64,000 nucleotides of DNA from Membranipora membranacea (lineage: Eukaryota > Bryozoa > Gymnolaemata > Cheilostomatida > Membraniporidae): the NCBI GenBank assembly GCA_914767715.1, contig OU612068.1:30752001-30816000 (forward strand), given 5' to 3'. Below the pieces are notes generated by a model. That model saw only the letters and a program-made list of their open reading frames with translations, was not told the DNA's origin and did not search any database. The number at the start of each line of letters is the position of its first letter. Positions within the stretch are counted from its first letter, which is position 1. The translations under genes were made by a program, and so were the position numbers. Positions 1 to 48,870 of this stretch are shown here, piece by piece.

Positions 1-934
1 ATATTTTACAAACCTTAAACTTATATATCGATATCATGTACCACATTTGATGTTATTGAGTGCAGTTACCAAGGATAGATAGACAAGTTTTAGCAGCAAC
101 TGGTGATGCCAAAAAAAACCACCCAAGTTGATTTATCTGAGAGTCACCAACCACCCTTGATGTAAATGATGTTAGAATGATAAATACTAGCAAACATAAA
201 CATGTAGTGAAGTGAGTCCTGTCTACAATCTTGCAAATATAACTATTGACAAACCATACCCGGCCAAAAGGTTCATCATTTCAGAAAGCATTACAATTTT
301 TTTAAAAGCAGGGGGTAAGTTATTGGAATCATAGATATAGCTGATCATGATTTTTACTGGATAGAAGAGACTGGTGGCAATATCTAGGACCCCATGAGAC
401 GGGCAACATGTAAAGCATTTGGTCTCCAGAGCCAACTTTGCAGGAAAACATGTATAGTTGATGGAAGGGTATGGTTTGCCAGATGTGTTGGAATTAAAGC
501 AGTTAGGATAATTATTGTTGTTGTGTATTAAAACCAAGCATAACAAATAATACTAACTCGTATCTACATTGTCAATGTTTGAGACGATGAATTGTATGGA
601 TCGCCTTTTTAGGAATCTGAAAACAACACAACATGCAAACTAAACAACGGAAACAGGACGCTTAGATCTACATATAAACTTAGTAACAAATAGCTGGATT
701 GATCGCAAAATAAAGTAAGAGCGGCAAAAGCGTATTAATTTTGACACTAAAACAATGAGATGAACGTCATATTTTGACTCCAGAGAGGGCCTCACAATCA
801 GATTCAGCACAAATTGGTCAGGTGTCTTAACTGTCAAATATTTCAGAGCCAAATGAGTGAGAAGCGTTTTGCTATGAGGGTAAGCCCTAAACAATGTAGT
901 TTACTATAATCAGATAATTGCTGTTTGTAGGTGA
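1..934. other. 3' flank / 3' UTR of the giant gene
   Basis: No further Ig or kinase-like coding sequence is found on the minus strand. The open frames here show no similarity or splice support. Part is probably 3' UTR. I see no clear AATAAA in the sense direction. Confidence 0.5.
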
Positions 935-37783
<36,849 letters not shown>

Positions 37784-38435
37784 CTCAGCGATGCCGAGTT
37801 ACTCGCTGCCACTCTCACCAAGAGTTCACCCCAGTCTGATAAGCAGCGCTCTCCATTACATATATAATCTCAACAGTAAGCTTATGTAGAGGTTACTTAG
37901 TGTCCAGTTACGGGTATTAAGATCGGCCTACCTCCACAGCACTTATTATTTATTGACAGAATGACTTAGAGCACACAAACTCTTATGTCTAGTTAGGGGA
38001 GAAGGCATCATGCACTACATACAAGGTATTCTATCAATTTTGACTGAAATTGTTTGAGATAAATGATTGACAAAGCAATTACATGTAAAGCATTTGTGAA
38101 GATGTCACTGGAATAAATTCTGTATTACCTAAATTTATGACCATGAGAATGGGCACAGCTGTCATTAAATTAATACCATTCACCTATATATACCCTCTGT
38201 ATAAGTCATTAGTATAGGATTTTGATTAGATTCAAGTTGTGACAGGTGAGAAGAAAGAGGTCAGACAGGCAGTTGAGGATGATTGAGAAAATGAGAGAAA
38301 AATGGAGACAAGCAGCAAAAATTTAGATGTTTCTGAAAACGGTTTTTTTCTGGGAACATCTTGCTGCATCTATAAAATAGTTGTTCAATGACTTGAGAAT
38401 GAGCGAAAAGAAGAGATGACAATGTAATTACTAAC
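37784..38435 (-). other. Putative internal promoter region upstream of the acylated start
   Basis: Sequence upstream of the ATG at 37783, with an in-frame stop close by. If the MGNELAS exon is a true first exon, its 5' UTR and promoter lie here. No TATA-like element was clearly placed. Confidence 0.4.
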
Positions 38436-38486
38436 CTTCAAACTTTGACGCAGTACCATTCAGCTTCCCGACCCTGCCGCTTCGAC
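38436..38486 (-). CDS. Alternative 5' linker exon
   Basis: 51-nt exon with acceptor TTTGTTAG and donor GAAG|GTTAGT, starting with two split-codon bases and ending with one. It encodes a small basic linker (RSGRVGKLNGTASKFE) following the upstream Ig. The leftover G joins CA of the exon at 36474 to give Ala, so this Ig-type N-terminus feeds into the common body of the protein. Confidence 0.65.
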
Positions 38487-38849
38487 CTAACAAAAAATAT
38501 GGGATGTAATGTTATGTCACCAAAATGACAGTTTAAAAAAAGCAGCTTGTTTTCATGCAAACACCCCTTAAAATGGTAGGATTACACAAGATATATGAAT
38601 TATATAGCGGGTCCTCTCATGCAGCATAGTTCAGTGTTGAAGGGTATAAAGCTCACTTGAAGAAAGATTCATTGTAAATCCTAAAACTGCATTACTGCAG
38701 GACTTCGACTTTTCACTCAGAGAAAAGCTTCTTAGCTGAGCCAAATATTGTTTAATTGTTGATCCAATCTATTTAACTGTAAAAAGTTCAAAGTTAGAAG
38801 TATGTTATATCATCACACAATCCTAATAAAAATATTATAAGATACAAGT

Positions 38850-38869
38850 ATTATTATTATTATTATTAT
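38850..38869. repeat. (ATT)n microsatellite
   Basis: About seven ATT units in an intron of the giant gene. Confidence 0.9.
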
Positions 38870-38947
38870 GCAGCACCCTGAACTTCAGAAGAGGCAGGGA
38901 AGGAGGCAACTCCAAAGTATACAATACAACCAGCAGCTCAATGACTA

Positions 38948-38980
38948 CAGGGAGTTGGGGAGTTTGTCCCAAACTCCCTG
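38948..38980. repeat. 33-bp palindrome, CAGGGAGTT family
   Basis: CAGGGAGTT...AACTCCCTG with an inner GGG/CCC pair. A diverged copy is at 13674-13705 (CAGGGAGTTTGGAG...AACTCCATG) and a shorter relative at about 54113-54134 (CAAGGAGT/AACTCCTTG). No convincing flanking duplications. Confidence 0.65.
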
Positions 38981-39173
38981 ATTATTAAAATAGTGAAATC
39001 ACAATTGGGAATAAGAGATAAGAGGGATAGGACAGCCGGTATACATAAATATCCCATGTTCTAAGAGGAAGGGGTGACAACAGTTGCAGCCAGATATGTT
39101 TGTGCGTTTGATAAACCAAATGCAATGACATAGCGATAAACCCGACCCATGACTTGTGTATAGACAATAGTAC

Positions 39174-39197
39174 CTGGTAGACGCTTAGTAAGTCCAA
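39174..39197 (-). CDS. Candidate 24-nt micro-exon
   Basis: A TTTCAG acceptor is followed by 24 bases and then a CAG|GTACTA donor. Phase is 1 on both sides, so inclusion or skipping keeps the frame. Spliced between the Ig exon and the next linker exon it would add VGLTKRLP, joining smoothly to the basic SGRVGKLNG linker. There is no transcript evidence. Confidence 0.45.
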
Positions 39198-39544
39198 CTG
39201 AAACCAATACAACATTTCATTACAAAATGTCATTAGATCTTATGATAGGTCAAGGAGCTATCTCAAGATTGAAATCATTCTTATTACTCGTTGATCAGGC
39301 ATTCCACAATGAGTCAATGAATGTGTGTCATGAGGTTGTTTACAAAAAGGAGTTACTGATAAAGAGATTTTTTCAAACATAATATCAAGACACTAAACAG
39401 TCATGTTTTATGAATTGATATCACAGAGGTCTAAATCTTCCAGGTGCTCATCAATGAAATCATAGCAGTCAGAGTCGTCTTCTATCGATTCATTGGAAGT
39501 CAACTACCTTCATTTAAAACATTTCTGATATTTACATTATCAAC

Positions 39545-39569
39545 AGAGACTATGAATCTATAGTCTCTG
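39545..39569. repeat. Micro-palindrome with 8-bp flanking duplication
   Basis: AGAGACTAT, six-base loop, ATAGTCTCTG (25 bp), between two exact copies of TTATCAAC (39537-39544 and 39570-39577). It looks like a transposon-type insertion reduced to its ends. Confidence 0.8.
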
Positions 39570-39662
39570 TTATCAACTTGTGACCTTGAGCCGATTTATT
39601 TAGGCAAATTACATCTCTACATGCGATTCATTACTGCTACAAGAATCGATTAACATACATAC

Positions 39663-39813
39663 CCTGGAAGGCAGGGAGAACATTAACATAACATTGTGTG
39701 GTAGCTTTTCCCTGACCATTAGATGCCTGGCACTTGTATTCACCATTGTGATCGGCATTAGCTCGCAGGATTGTAAGGATGCATTTTGCGCGTGTCTGAG
39801 TAATAGACATATC
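39663..39813 (-). CDS. Alternative 5' exon: C-terminal half of the same Ig domain
   Basis: Starts after a TTTTCACAG acceptor and ends CAG G|GTATGT. It encodes strands D-G of the Ig, with the D-x-N-G-E-Y-K-C signature (HNGEYKCQASNGQGKA), typical of muscle I-set domains. One leftover G is carried forward. It can join the 24-nt micro-exon or the linker exon at 38486-38436, both of which begin with two split-codon bases. Confidence 0.85.
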
Positions 39814-41732
39814 CTGTGAAAATAAGAATATATATGATGGTATGTCTACGATAGCTGGGATAGCTTCAAGTAAATCATAATGCATCACCGACAGGCCTTT
39901 AGGTAGACCAAGACACATGAATATTCGAAGTGTGTCAGCTCTTCCGCTCACCAAAGTAAACACAAACTTTTGGGTATGATGAATAAAACCCACAGCAGAG
40001 AGTGGACAACAAACGGCTAAATCAGAACTGCTGATATACTCATTTTCAGCATGATGATATTTCTGGAACCATATTCTGAGAAAAATTCTTGCGTAGTGCT
40101 GTCCATAAGGTGGCAACATATAACAAAATATACACCTGCAGTTATCATCTTAGAGTTTGAGGTACAAACATCAAAGAGAACAGAGCTGCCGACTAAATGC
40201 TGCCAGCTTTCTACAGCTGTTACTTGAGTTACTATAATGGCCCATCAAACAAACTTGAGCACTACTCAACTCTACTCACGCAACTAAAAATTCAGAAATT
40301 TCCCTACGAATCACATGCATGTTTTATCTCAAACGCTGATGAAAGTTTTAACAACTTGAAATGTACTTGTAGCCTTGTTATTGGCCATTAAGATGTTGAT
40401 GACCCAAAGATTTAGTAAGCTGTGTTTACAGGAATACTGCTGCTTGTAACACAAAGGTCATCACCTCTTTGTCTATTTTCTGCTGATAAAAAGTGCTTGA
40501 GTTTGAGAGGCAGCTCTGTTATATAACTCACAAAGTTTGACATGTCCAGGTATGATTTATAAGTTTACTTGGCTGTTTATTGCAGGTACTGTTTGTGGTA
40601 TGTCTACGGATTCTTCTTATTACTGGCACCAGGACGAAGACATGGGCTGGGTTTGTGGGGCAATAAACAGTGGCTAGTTATGTTTTCGAAGGTCTTGTTT
40701 ATGGCAGACTGACTAAGCGGGTCACTTGTTACTATTTCCACACACCCAGAGCAATGACTTATAATCTTTGCCCAGAGCATGTTGGCCTCATTGTTTACCA
40801 TCAATTACGTATAACGCTGACCCTAATGGTTACATGAGCATTGTTTCTTTGATTGTGGTCACAGAAAAAACCAACCAAAATAATTTCAAAAAACATGTTT
40901 GTGAATTATTTTGACAGCGGTTGCATAGGCCACCAGCAACCAACTCCCATAATCACCATTGTGGCGTCAGAAATAGATTTGTGTGTGGAAAATAGATCAG
41001 CTAATTCACCATAGCTGGGAGTTTCAGGCCAGTTACAGATTCACAAATGTTCAATAGCCTGCTATACATGTGTGGCACAGTTGATGCTCTGTTTTGGGTC
41101 TATTTTTGGTTTGACGGTCAAAATTATAAAAGCATCAACTTTGAGAAACCAGCTGGCAGTATGTTACAAATTTATTCGAACTTTGTAATCTGACTTTGTT
41201 TAATAGTCCGAAAACTTTAATAGCCAAGAATGAGAGTTGAGCTGTGATTAAGTATTTTCCATGAATGATTAAGTATGTCAATCTATACAAATCTGAAAAC
41301 TTTTTTTTTTGTGCAGCAGAGTAAGCTTTAGACAGACATACAGCATGTTGTGTACTTTGTCCATGAGTTACAAGTAAGAACAATGTCACAGGGACATCGA
41401 CCAAGTCTGCTGAGACATTTACCTCTTGCTGTATTGTTCCGTTTCGGCTACACAGAGCAATCACCCTGGCCGAGGTGACAAATTTGACTGAAAACGCGCA
41501 AAATATGACAAATTCCCACGGGAAAGTATCATTTTATAGGTTGTAGGGAGGAGGGCTGACTGGAATTCTGTTTATGAATTAAGAATTATTTCATGCTCAT
41601 ATTGAGTGTGAGATTTTCAATTTATGACCAGTTGTAGGGGTGTAGAGCTGGTCTCCAAATCCCAATTATTACACTTCTGTAGCCTCAGCCTTTGGGCCTG
41701 ATTACCGAAAGACAGAATACAGATGATCTTAC

Positions 41733-41874
41733 CTTGGTAGAGAAGATAATATTGCCGTTTCTCATCCATGATACCCTGGTGTGGTTAATCCAGCTACATT
41801 GTAGAGTGACCTTGGTCCCTTCTTGTGAGAATACCAGAGGCTCTATGAGCTCCGGCTTCTCAGAGCACCTCAGG
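41733..41874 (-). CDS. Alternative 5' exon: N-terminal half of an I-set Ig domain
   Basis: Exon begins after a TTCCCATAG acceptor and ends at AAG|GTAAGA. It encodes an Ig A-to-C strand half with the core Cys (VTLQCSW) and core Trp (RVSWMRNG). It ends in phase 0 and continues into the exon at 39813-39663, completing one Ig domain. It carries one leading base of a split codon, so an upstream exon must supply two bases. I could not find that exon securely: the donor at about 42857 gives the right phase but has no in-frame ATG. This Ig is upstream of, and mutually exclusive with, the start at 37783. Confidence 0.8.
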
Positions 41875-43639
41875 CTATGGGAACAAAATGTGCTGAATAA
41901 TGACTGTATAAAGCCGCGATGCTCCAAGTCATCAAACACAATTTGATGACTTGGTATTGTACTAAATAACGGCCATAAATAGATGCGCAACAGGACAATC
42001 TCTGCTAAACTTAGGTATTGCGTTGCTGCACGCAAAACAGGACACGGTTTAAAAATATCGAAAATTATTGATGTCGATAAATTTTGAATTTTTTGTGCAG
42101 GCCTATCCTATGCCACGCACAGTAATTAAATATTGATATAATTAGAAACAATGAGGAAACTTTGACAAACCTGGTCATTTCAGGGCAGAATTAGACGAAT
42201 GTTTGATTCAGAGCAACAAAAACATCAACTTCTCAGTACATCATCAGGAAAAAACTGCAAAATAGATAAGAAGCATGAGATCAAATCATAACACATAATA
42301 ATAATATTATCATGTGGGGCACATATTATGTCAAGTCACTGTTCATTGAAATGTCTTATAATTAAACCAAACTCTATATATGTGGTGAGGACTTGGTTGT
42401 GTTACTATCGATTACTTGCTTGTGTGAATTATGAATGAGACAGAAGTTATGATGGGACATAGAAAATAAAGGGCTATAGGATGCAGCAGCGTACAATGAC
42501 TGCCAAAGCTAATCAGAAAGTGAAATATTCAGATATTGAATAGAGTCAGGCCGAGCCAGGTGGCTGGTGAGGTGTGATAATTGTTGCAGCAGAGCGAGAA
42601 GGTGCAGGATGAGGTCTAGTTATGACAACGCATAATATATAATATAGTATGCATTGCATGTCTAGATGATTAATGGTATGAATAATTCATCAGAAGATTT
42701 GGAATCTAGACACGCAAATGAATACTTATAAGTTGTGAAGAGAATAACAATCCTGGTCAGCAACCTGTCTAAAGGAAGTGAGTCCTGGTATATTCTGTGT
42801 TTGTCAGATGCCCACATCAAAATACACAAGTATGATGTTGCAGATGTTTACCTACTCCTAATATTCCGAGACCAGATTTGTACTTTCCTCCCCTCCGAGG
42901 CATGTAGTCATCGTTAACATGAAGTCAGCAGGAGAAATAGTGTAAGAGTCAGCATGATACTCCCACAAGGTGATATGTGGGATATAAGGATTGACAGCAT
43001 TGGTAGGTAGTGTGTGTAAGTGATGGCACCGCACACTGGCATCTCAAAAACCCAAACAGGATATACAATCTAGCAATAAAATTCAGTAATAACGATCTGA
43101 ATTTGAGAAACTGGCCCTGATTACAACAGCTGTGTTGACGTCATGTCTTTATGAGCCATAATGGTCTCGTATTTACAAACAACTAAAAAAAAAGATGCAT
43201 TCCTGAATAATCAATAGAAATCAGCAGATAAGGTAAATGAAAACTAACAGACCTTCCCAAGAGAGGTCATGATAACAACGGGAATACATCTGCTGAGTGT
43301 CAAATTCAGCGAAGACAAAATGCATAATAAGACACGAATAATACACTATCTGCATATTCACAACGCTAGCAATATAGGGAAACTTGAAATGTCACTACAA
43401 ATTCCAGAGAGTTGCCTTTCAAAAAATAAACATCAGTGTGTCATAAGACTGTACATGACATTTATGAAGTCTACTAATCATTATTTCATGAGTTTTCTGT
43501 TTGGCAAAATCATATTTCAAGTGGAAGGTCTATGATTGCCAATCTCAATGAATGTGTTATGACCGGTGCTTTGAACGCCAAGAAGCCTGACTGACTTACG
43601 AGTTCAGCTACCAAGGCTAGTTTGGGTGGAAGTGTTACC

Positions 43640-43667
43640 AGAGACTATAGATTATCTATGGTCTCTG
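43640..43667. repeat. Micro-palindrome with 8-bp flanking duplication
   Basis: AGAGACTATAGAT, short loop, ATCTATGGTCTCTG (28 bp), between two exact copies of GTGTTACC (43632-43639 and 43668-43675). It is the same core sequence as the copy at 39545. Confidence 0.8.
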
Positions 43668-44421
43668 GTGTTACCATGAAATATCTATATCCTATCAATC
43701 GACACTTTTGATGAGTTCTGTCTTGAATAGTCGGTCAAAATATGAAAAGTGGTGTGTTTACCAGACCACTAATCTGTCACAAAGCTATATTTTGGAGCAG
43801 TGCAATATATTACAAATATGACAATATGTAACATTAATGACTGCTCTAGGGATTGCCACCTGTAGGGTTTTGCAGAACTGGCTTTCATTCTGATGATCAA
43901 AGAAATAATTACCACTCATTTAGTGGCTTGTATATTTTAGTGATATTGCGGTGCAAACCGATTGATTCATTGATAACACAATCACCGACAAAATATCAAA
44001 ACAGAGGCTGACACTAAAAACTAACTTATGATAACAGCACAAACAGGCGTGTGGTTTGTAAGATGATGGAAATACGGGCAACCAAACCCAGTTCACACAC
44101 AAATCATTTCACGATAATACCAGTCAGCGTGATGTGATTAATATACTGTACAAAGTGACAGGCAGCTAACTTATTGGGCTGAGGGGTAATGAACTTTATG
44201 CCAGAGGGTCTCACAATGATCAAAGTGCTGAGAGAAGGTTTGTGTTATACAAACATTGTAATACATGATTGGAGAAATAGAAGGTTTACTATCATCATCA
44301 CCCAAACAGAACTGACAAGAGACTAGAGAGACATCCATCCAGGGTCATACAGAGATTCCTCCAGGCCAGACATAAACAGATGTGGTCCTCGGCTGTATTG
44401 AGCAGCAGATCAGGTTATAAC

Positions 44422-44449
44422 CAGAGAACATATATATTTTTGTTCTCTT
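44422..44449. repeat. Micro-palindrome with imperfect 8-bp duplication
   Basis: CAGAGAACA / TGTTCTCT arms with an AT-rich loop (28 bp), flanked by GTTATAAC and GTTATATC (7 of 8 identical). Confidence 0.65.
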
Positions 44450-45170
44450 GTTATATCCGAGTCACTCAAGCTCTGACTGAGCAATCTGACACCACACCAT
44501 TAATCACAGATTGAGAGAACTGCTGTAATAAAGACGACTGTAATTGCTGTGAATGTTTCTTTTTGATCACCAGATTACAGAGCATCACTCATTGCTGTCA
44601 CTGGTGAATAAATCCCCATCATCAAAGAATACTAATCGATACTGATATTTGTGTACATGCATATGTAAGAGCACTACCGTACCTTTAGGGATTATCAGTC
44701 TTTGCAGAGCAAAAACACAGGGGACAGGTCAACGAGCTAATAATTAAGGAGCTTGTACTGGAGAGAACAGACAAAAGTATACCAAAATCTAGCTACCAGC
44801 TAAGAATTATGATCCTTGCAAAGCTTTTAGGCCTAGGGTCTAGAAATTTTATTGCTAGTAAAATCATAATTATAACAATAAGTTATTTTTTATAGCTGCA
44901 AACTCATCCATTTCCCCATCTGATATCATAATCAAAGATCTATTGAGACAAATTATGGAGTCGTATTCATAATGACATCCAAAAAAACCATGACATTCCA
45001 AGAGTGAAATACTTTTACTGAATACATTGTTATCAAGGTCATAAATCAATCAGTTACATTCCAAACTGCTTAGCTATCGGGCTGAGGATGACTAGTGCCT
45101 GTGTTGCCAGGAAACAAGCTCTAAGAGGTGCAATAAAACTAAACCAACTAGATATCACCCTACAATAGTA

Positions 45171-45202
45171 ACACAGACAATAGATAATCTATCTACTGTC
45201 TC
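45171..45202. repeat. Micro-palindrome with imperfect 8-bp duplication
   Basis: CAGACAATAGAT / ATCTACTGTCTC arms (32 bp in all), flanked by CAATAGTA and CGATAGTA (7 of 8 identical). Removing it restores a palindromic site, CTACAATAGTACTATTGTAG. Confidence 0.65.
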
Positions 45203-48019
45203 CGATAGTACTATTGTAGTAGGCATGGTATGTAAGTTTTGGTAACAACAGTGCAGTCATCTAAGAACCATCAGATCAGCAGACAAAACAAGGAGTACAA
45301 TCATAATGACGTACTCTTTGTTGTTTATAGTTATCATTCCATTGATGCTTGCAGACACGTGAGGTAGAACTTTCTGGAACTTGAGCTCTTTTTCAACATG
45401 AAACCACAGTCAGATATTGCATAAAATTTCGGGTATTTGCGCCACCGATCCACATTGGAGTTCCTTGGGAAACTTAACCATTATGTCGTACCAACAAATG
45501 GATCTGAATACCAAAGTTATCTGTAGAGATTCCTAGCAGAGTCATGCAAAGTACCCACCATTGATGTATCTCACTGGCAGGCACATTCTTCCGTCGTGCG
45601 TATAATCCAGCCAAACAAGCTCCAAAACAATCTTATATCAAATCCATCAACAGTGACATGAAAATAACAACGATGGTAACATTCCACACCATGAGAAATG
45701 GGACCATAATAACTTTATTATCCATTGTATAGGATTAGTAGCTGTGGGGAGTGAAATCACTTTATTTCTATCAGTTTGATGTTTTCATTGAGCAATGAAA
45801 GTTCATGTTTCCAGCATCTGGAGATGAGTTTTTGATCATTACGAAACATTCAAAGCTGTGATTGTGAGCAAAAACAGAACTCAGCAGGGAGACAAGGGAA
45901 TTATTTAATGAGGTGAAAGTGAAAAACTGGCAAAGTTCTGTCACAGACTGTCAAACATACAGTGAATAATATGCCCTACATAAAAGTATTTTGGAATAAC
46001 AGTACTAGTACCTACCTCAGTAGGAATAGACCAAGAGCCAAAAAGTTAATAAGCTAAAACGAGCAATAGGGCAATAACTTCTAGCTTAAAAATCAAAACA
46101 TAGCGCTTTTCAGAGAAACCAATAGATGACAAAACAGCCACTGGATAAATACACATCGAACTAATGCACAACCGTGCACAAACACAAACTCATTGTTCGA
46201 AAGGTGCGACTTTTCATAATGGGTTTCAATTGAGCATTCCATGTCATTTGAAATAAAATCCACTGTCTGATTTAAGATGAAAACAGTCAATGACCATTTA
46301 TTCATAGTGAGCAATTTTTGATATCGAATTCCCCCGACACATCAGAAAGTCACTACAGTACAACATAACAAGACCACATACAGCAGTTACTTGTGTGCGG
46401 GTAATGTGGTCCACTGCAGGTGATCTGATCCAGAGAAAAAAAACTTTCAAAGACTCCAATATTCCACCCAAGTTTTTAGATAGATGGGGAAGTGATACTT
46501 CAATAAGTGGCAGTACCTGAGCCACTAGTTTGCTTTGTCACCAAGGTTAAGACAAACACTTTTAAAACAGCACACCAGAGTAAACTTCACATTCCGGTAT
46601 AATTGACTGATAAGAAAGGAAAAGATGCCAACTTATCAACGTGCTGCTTCCGGGATTAATCAAATACATTATTCACCTCCCATATAGCAGACTTTAGTTC
46701 CCAGTCAGGGCATCACACAATCTATACTGAGAACTTCTAAGCTTTAGGAAGAGGCATAGCTTATCTAATAAAGAGCTGTGAAAGTTCAGAAATCTGAAGA
46801 GACGCTGTCTCAGGTAAAAGTCCAATAACAACAATGCATGCAATCAATAAAAAGAAGCCCACATTCTTTCATCACATTAGAATGATATCTTTCAGTGTAC
46901 ACATGTCTCGTATATTACGGGTTATTGTTCTGAGGCACCACTTTCTTCTCCGATCAATAGTTTATTTACTGGTCATGTCTCTCAACATGATAATGAGCGT
47001 ATCTCTCAAAACTCACATACACTAGGAAATTTATTAGACTCAGCAGCTAGAATTTCCTATGATAGTATTAGTGATCGTACAGAACTTATAGATCAACTGA
47101 ACTGTAACCAATATCACACCGACAGTGTCTTACAGAAATGATGACATTTATGAGGAAGTCCTCCAACATGTCATCATTTGAAATAGGGATCAGTGTGGTC
47201 GAGAACAAACCCTGATATGATCCGGGCTAAAGATTGATAAGGGATGGGCTTGGTTGGGAGAGGGGTTTGGGTCTTTCAAATTTTGATCTACCATTTCATA
47301 ACAATGATGGCCGGAGACCTGCAAAAAAGTCCCTCCCAGCATAGTGGGAGTAAAAACATCTAGACATTGCCAATTGTTCAGGTAAAACAATGAAATAAAC
47401 AGGTGGGAATTTTCATATCATTTCAATTGAGAGAACAACCTCACGAGAATGTATACACAAAGATGATAAACCACCCATTACAGAACTGTTTTCTGTTATC
47501 CGACACGATTCCAGAGTAAATGTTGAGGATGTCTGAGATGGGGAAATAAAAGAGATGTTCTGCTATCAATATTTGGAAAACGCTGAGTCTAATCGCTGTG
47601 ACCATATATTATAAAAGTTGGAATGTAAATACACATACCTTGTGATTATAGTACCTCTTATGGATTAATTTGATAGCACCTTGGACACCTCTTTACGCAG
47701 ACGGTAGTATTTGTCTAATAACCACCTGTTACCTCAGTTCTTGAGACTGGTATTACATCAATATCATTTGGCACGTGCTAGATGCCTTTTAATATAAGCA
47801 GCCTATCAGAGGACGCCTGGAGGTGTTTCCATTGGCTAAATCATTGTCACTAGGCGGGGTTATTTTCAAGCAATGTACACAGAAAAAGAGAAAAAACAAC
47901 TCCTATTTCTTAATATGTATACTGTTGTTGGTTTTCCCAAATTGTTATCTGCCAAAGGTGACTACTGACTAGTTACTAACAGAGAGAAATTCAATAGGAA
48001 GAGGGATGTGACTCTAGGT

Positions 48020-48534
48020 CAGGGGTGCCCAACCTATGGCTCATGAGCCACCTCGGCTCATTTTGGCTTTTTGGGTGGCTCATTTTAATATTTGCAAATT
48101 TCACGCGCTTTTTGGCGCGAATTTCATGCGGTCAATTCATGCATGTACAATGTACATTAAATGTATGTATAGTGTATACAAGTTCATTGTACTGGGTGCC
48201 TGCATGTAATATGTGTGTAGAGTTGTCTTCTTTCAGACTTGCCAACCTACATTTTCCAAAATGCTTACAAAAATTTGCAAAATTCTTAAAATGCTTACAA
48301 AACTCCAGGGCGCCTTATATGACCAGAAATTGCCTCAAAAACTTTTTCGCGCTACGCGTATAATCTTACACAATGACTATGCTTTGGAATTTTCGCCAAC
48401 ACTTATACATGAATGAATATGATACATATATATCACTGACTGTTTCCATGTTGTCTACACGCGACGTGGTCAGCTCATTTGGTTTAATTGATTCTTGAAA
48501 TGGCTCATGTGAGAGAAAAGGTTGGGCACCCCTG
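48020..48534. mobile_element. hAT-type MITE (non-autonomous), 515 bp
   Basis: Perfect 15-bp terminal inverted repeats, CAGGGGTGCCCAACC at the left and its complement at the right. It is flanked by an exact 8-bp target duplication CTCTAGGT (48012-48019 and 48535-48542). CAGGGGTG-type ends with 8-bp duplications are typical of hAT transposons. No transposase frame is present; the short open frames inside are non-coding. Confidence 0.93.
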
Positions 48535-48659
48535 CTCTAGGTTATGCAATATATCCATCTATGGTTTCTACCGTGGCCCAGAAAGCCGGATAAAATTAAA
48601 CTTATCTGCTGTGAATTTAATCTAAAAAAGGCCTGAATTGAATTAAACATTACAGTGAA

Positions 48660-48870
48660 TTTAATCAAACTTTTCTGCATTAAACTTTTCTGTATCAAAC
48701 TTTCAAGTTCTGCATCAAACTTTTCTCCTCTTTATCAAACTTTTCTCCTCTGAATTAAACTTTTCTGTTCTGCATCAAACTTTTCTGTTCTGCATCAAAC
48801 TTTTATACTCTGCATCAAACTTTTTGTTCTGCTGCATCAAACTTTTCTACTCTGAATCAAACTTTTCCGC
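48660..48870. repeat. Subterminal minisatellite, left TIR
   Basis: About ten imperfect copies of a roughly 20-bp unit reading TCTGCATCAAACTTTTCTG, within the left inverted repeat. Its mirror copy is in the right inverted repeat. Confidence 0.9.

Larger units (their letters stand above)
41875..48011. other. Non-coding region holding the unresolved 5' end of the giant gene
   Basis: No frame here shows similarity to known proteins. Possible splice donors in the sense (minus) direction lie at about 42857 (GTAG|GTAAAC) and 47637 (CAAG|GTATGT), and could end untranslated 5' exons. Three micro-palindromes are present (43640, 44422, 45171). Confidence 0.5.

Noticed and set aside
223-546. 107-codon minus-strand open frame at the window edge
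   Set aside because: No domain, no splice support, composition like the surrounding AT-rich DNA.
640-894. 84-codon minus-strand open frame past the predicted stop
   Set aside because: A TTGTTTAG acceptor precedes it, but in the required phase it stops after four codons. No similarity to a telokin Ig or other domain.
42857-42985. Possible first coding exon for the Ig-type N-terminus (ATG then PRRGGKYKSG)
   Set aside because: Only the donor GTAG|GTAAAC is convincing. In the frame with an ATG, joining to 41874 gives an immediate stop; in the frame that joins correctly there is no ATG.
46093-46525. Overlapping minus-strand open frames
   Set aside because: No similarity and no consistent splice sites. 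Ordinary chance frames in non-coding DNA.
48025-48363. 112-codon plus-strand open frame
   Set aside because: It lies wholly inside the 515-bp hAT-type MITE, has no similarity and spans low-complexity repeats.
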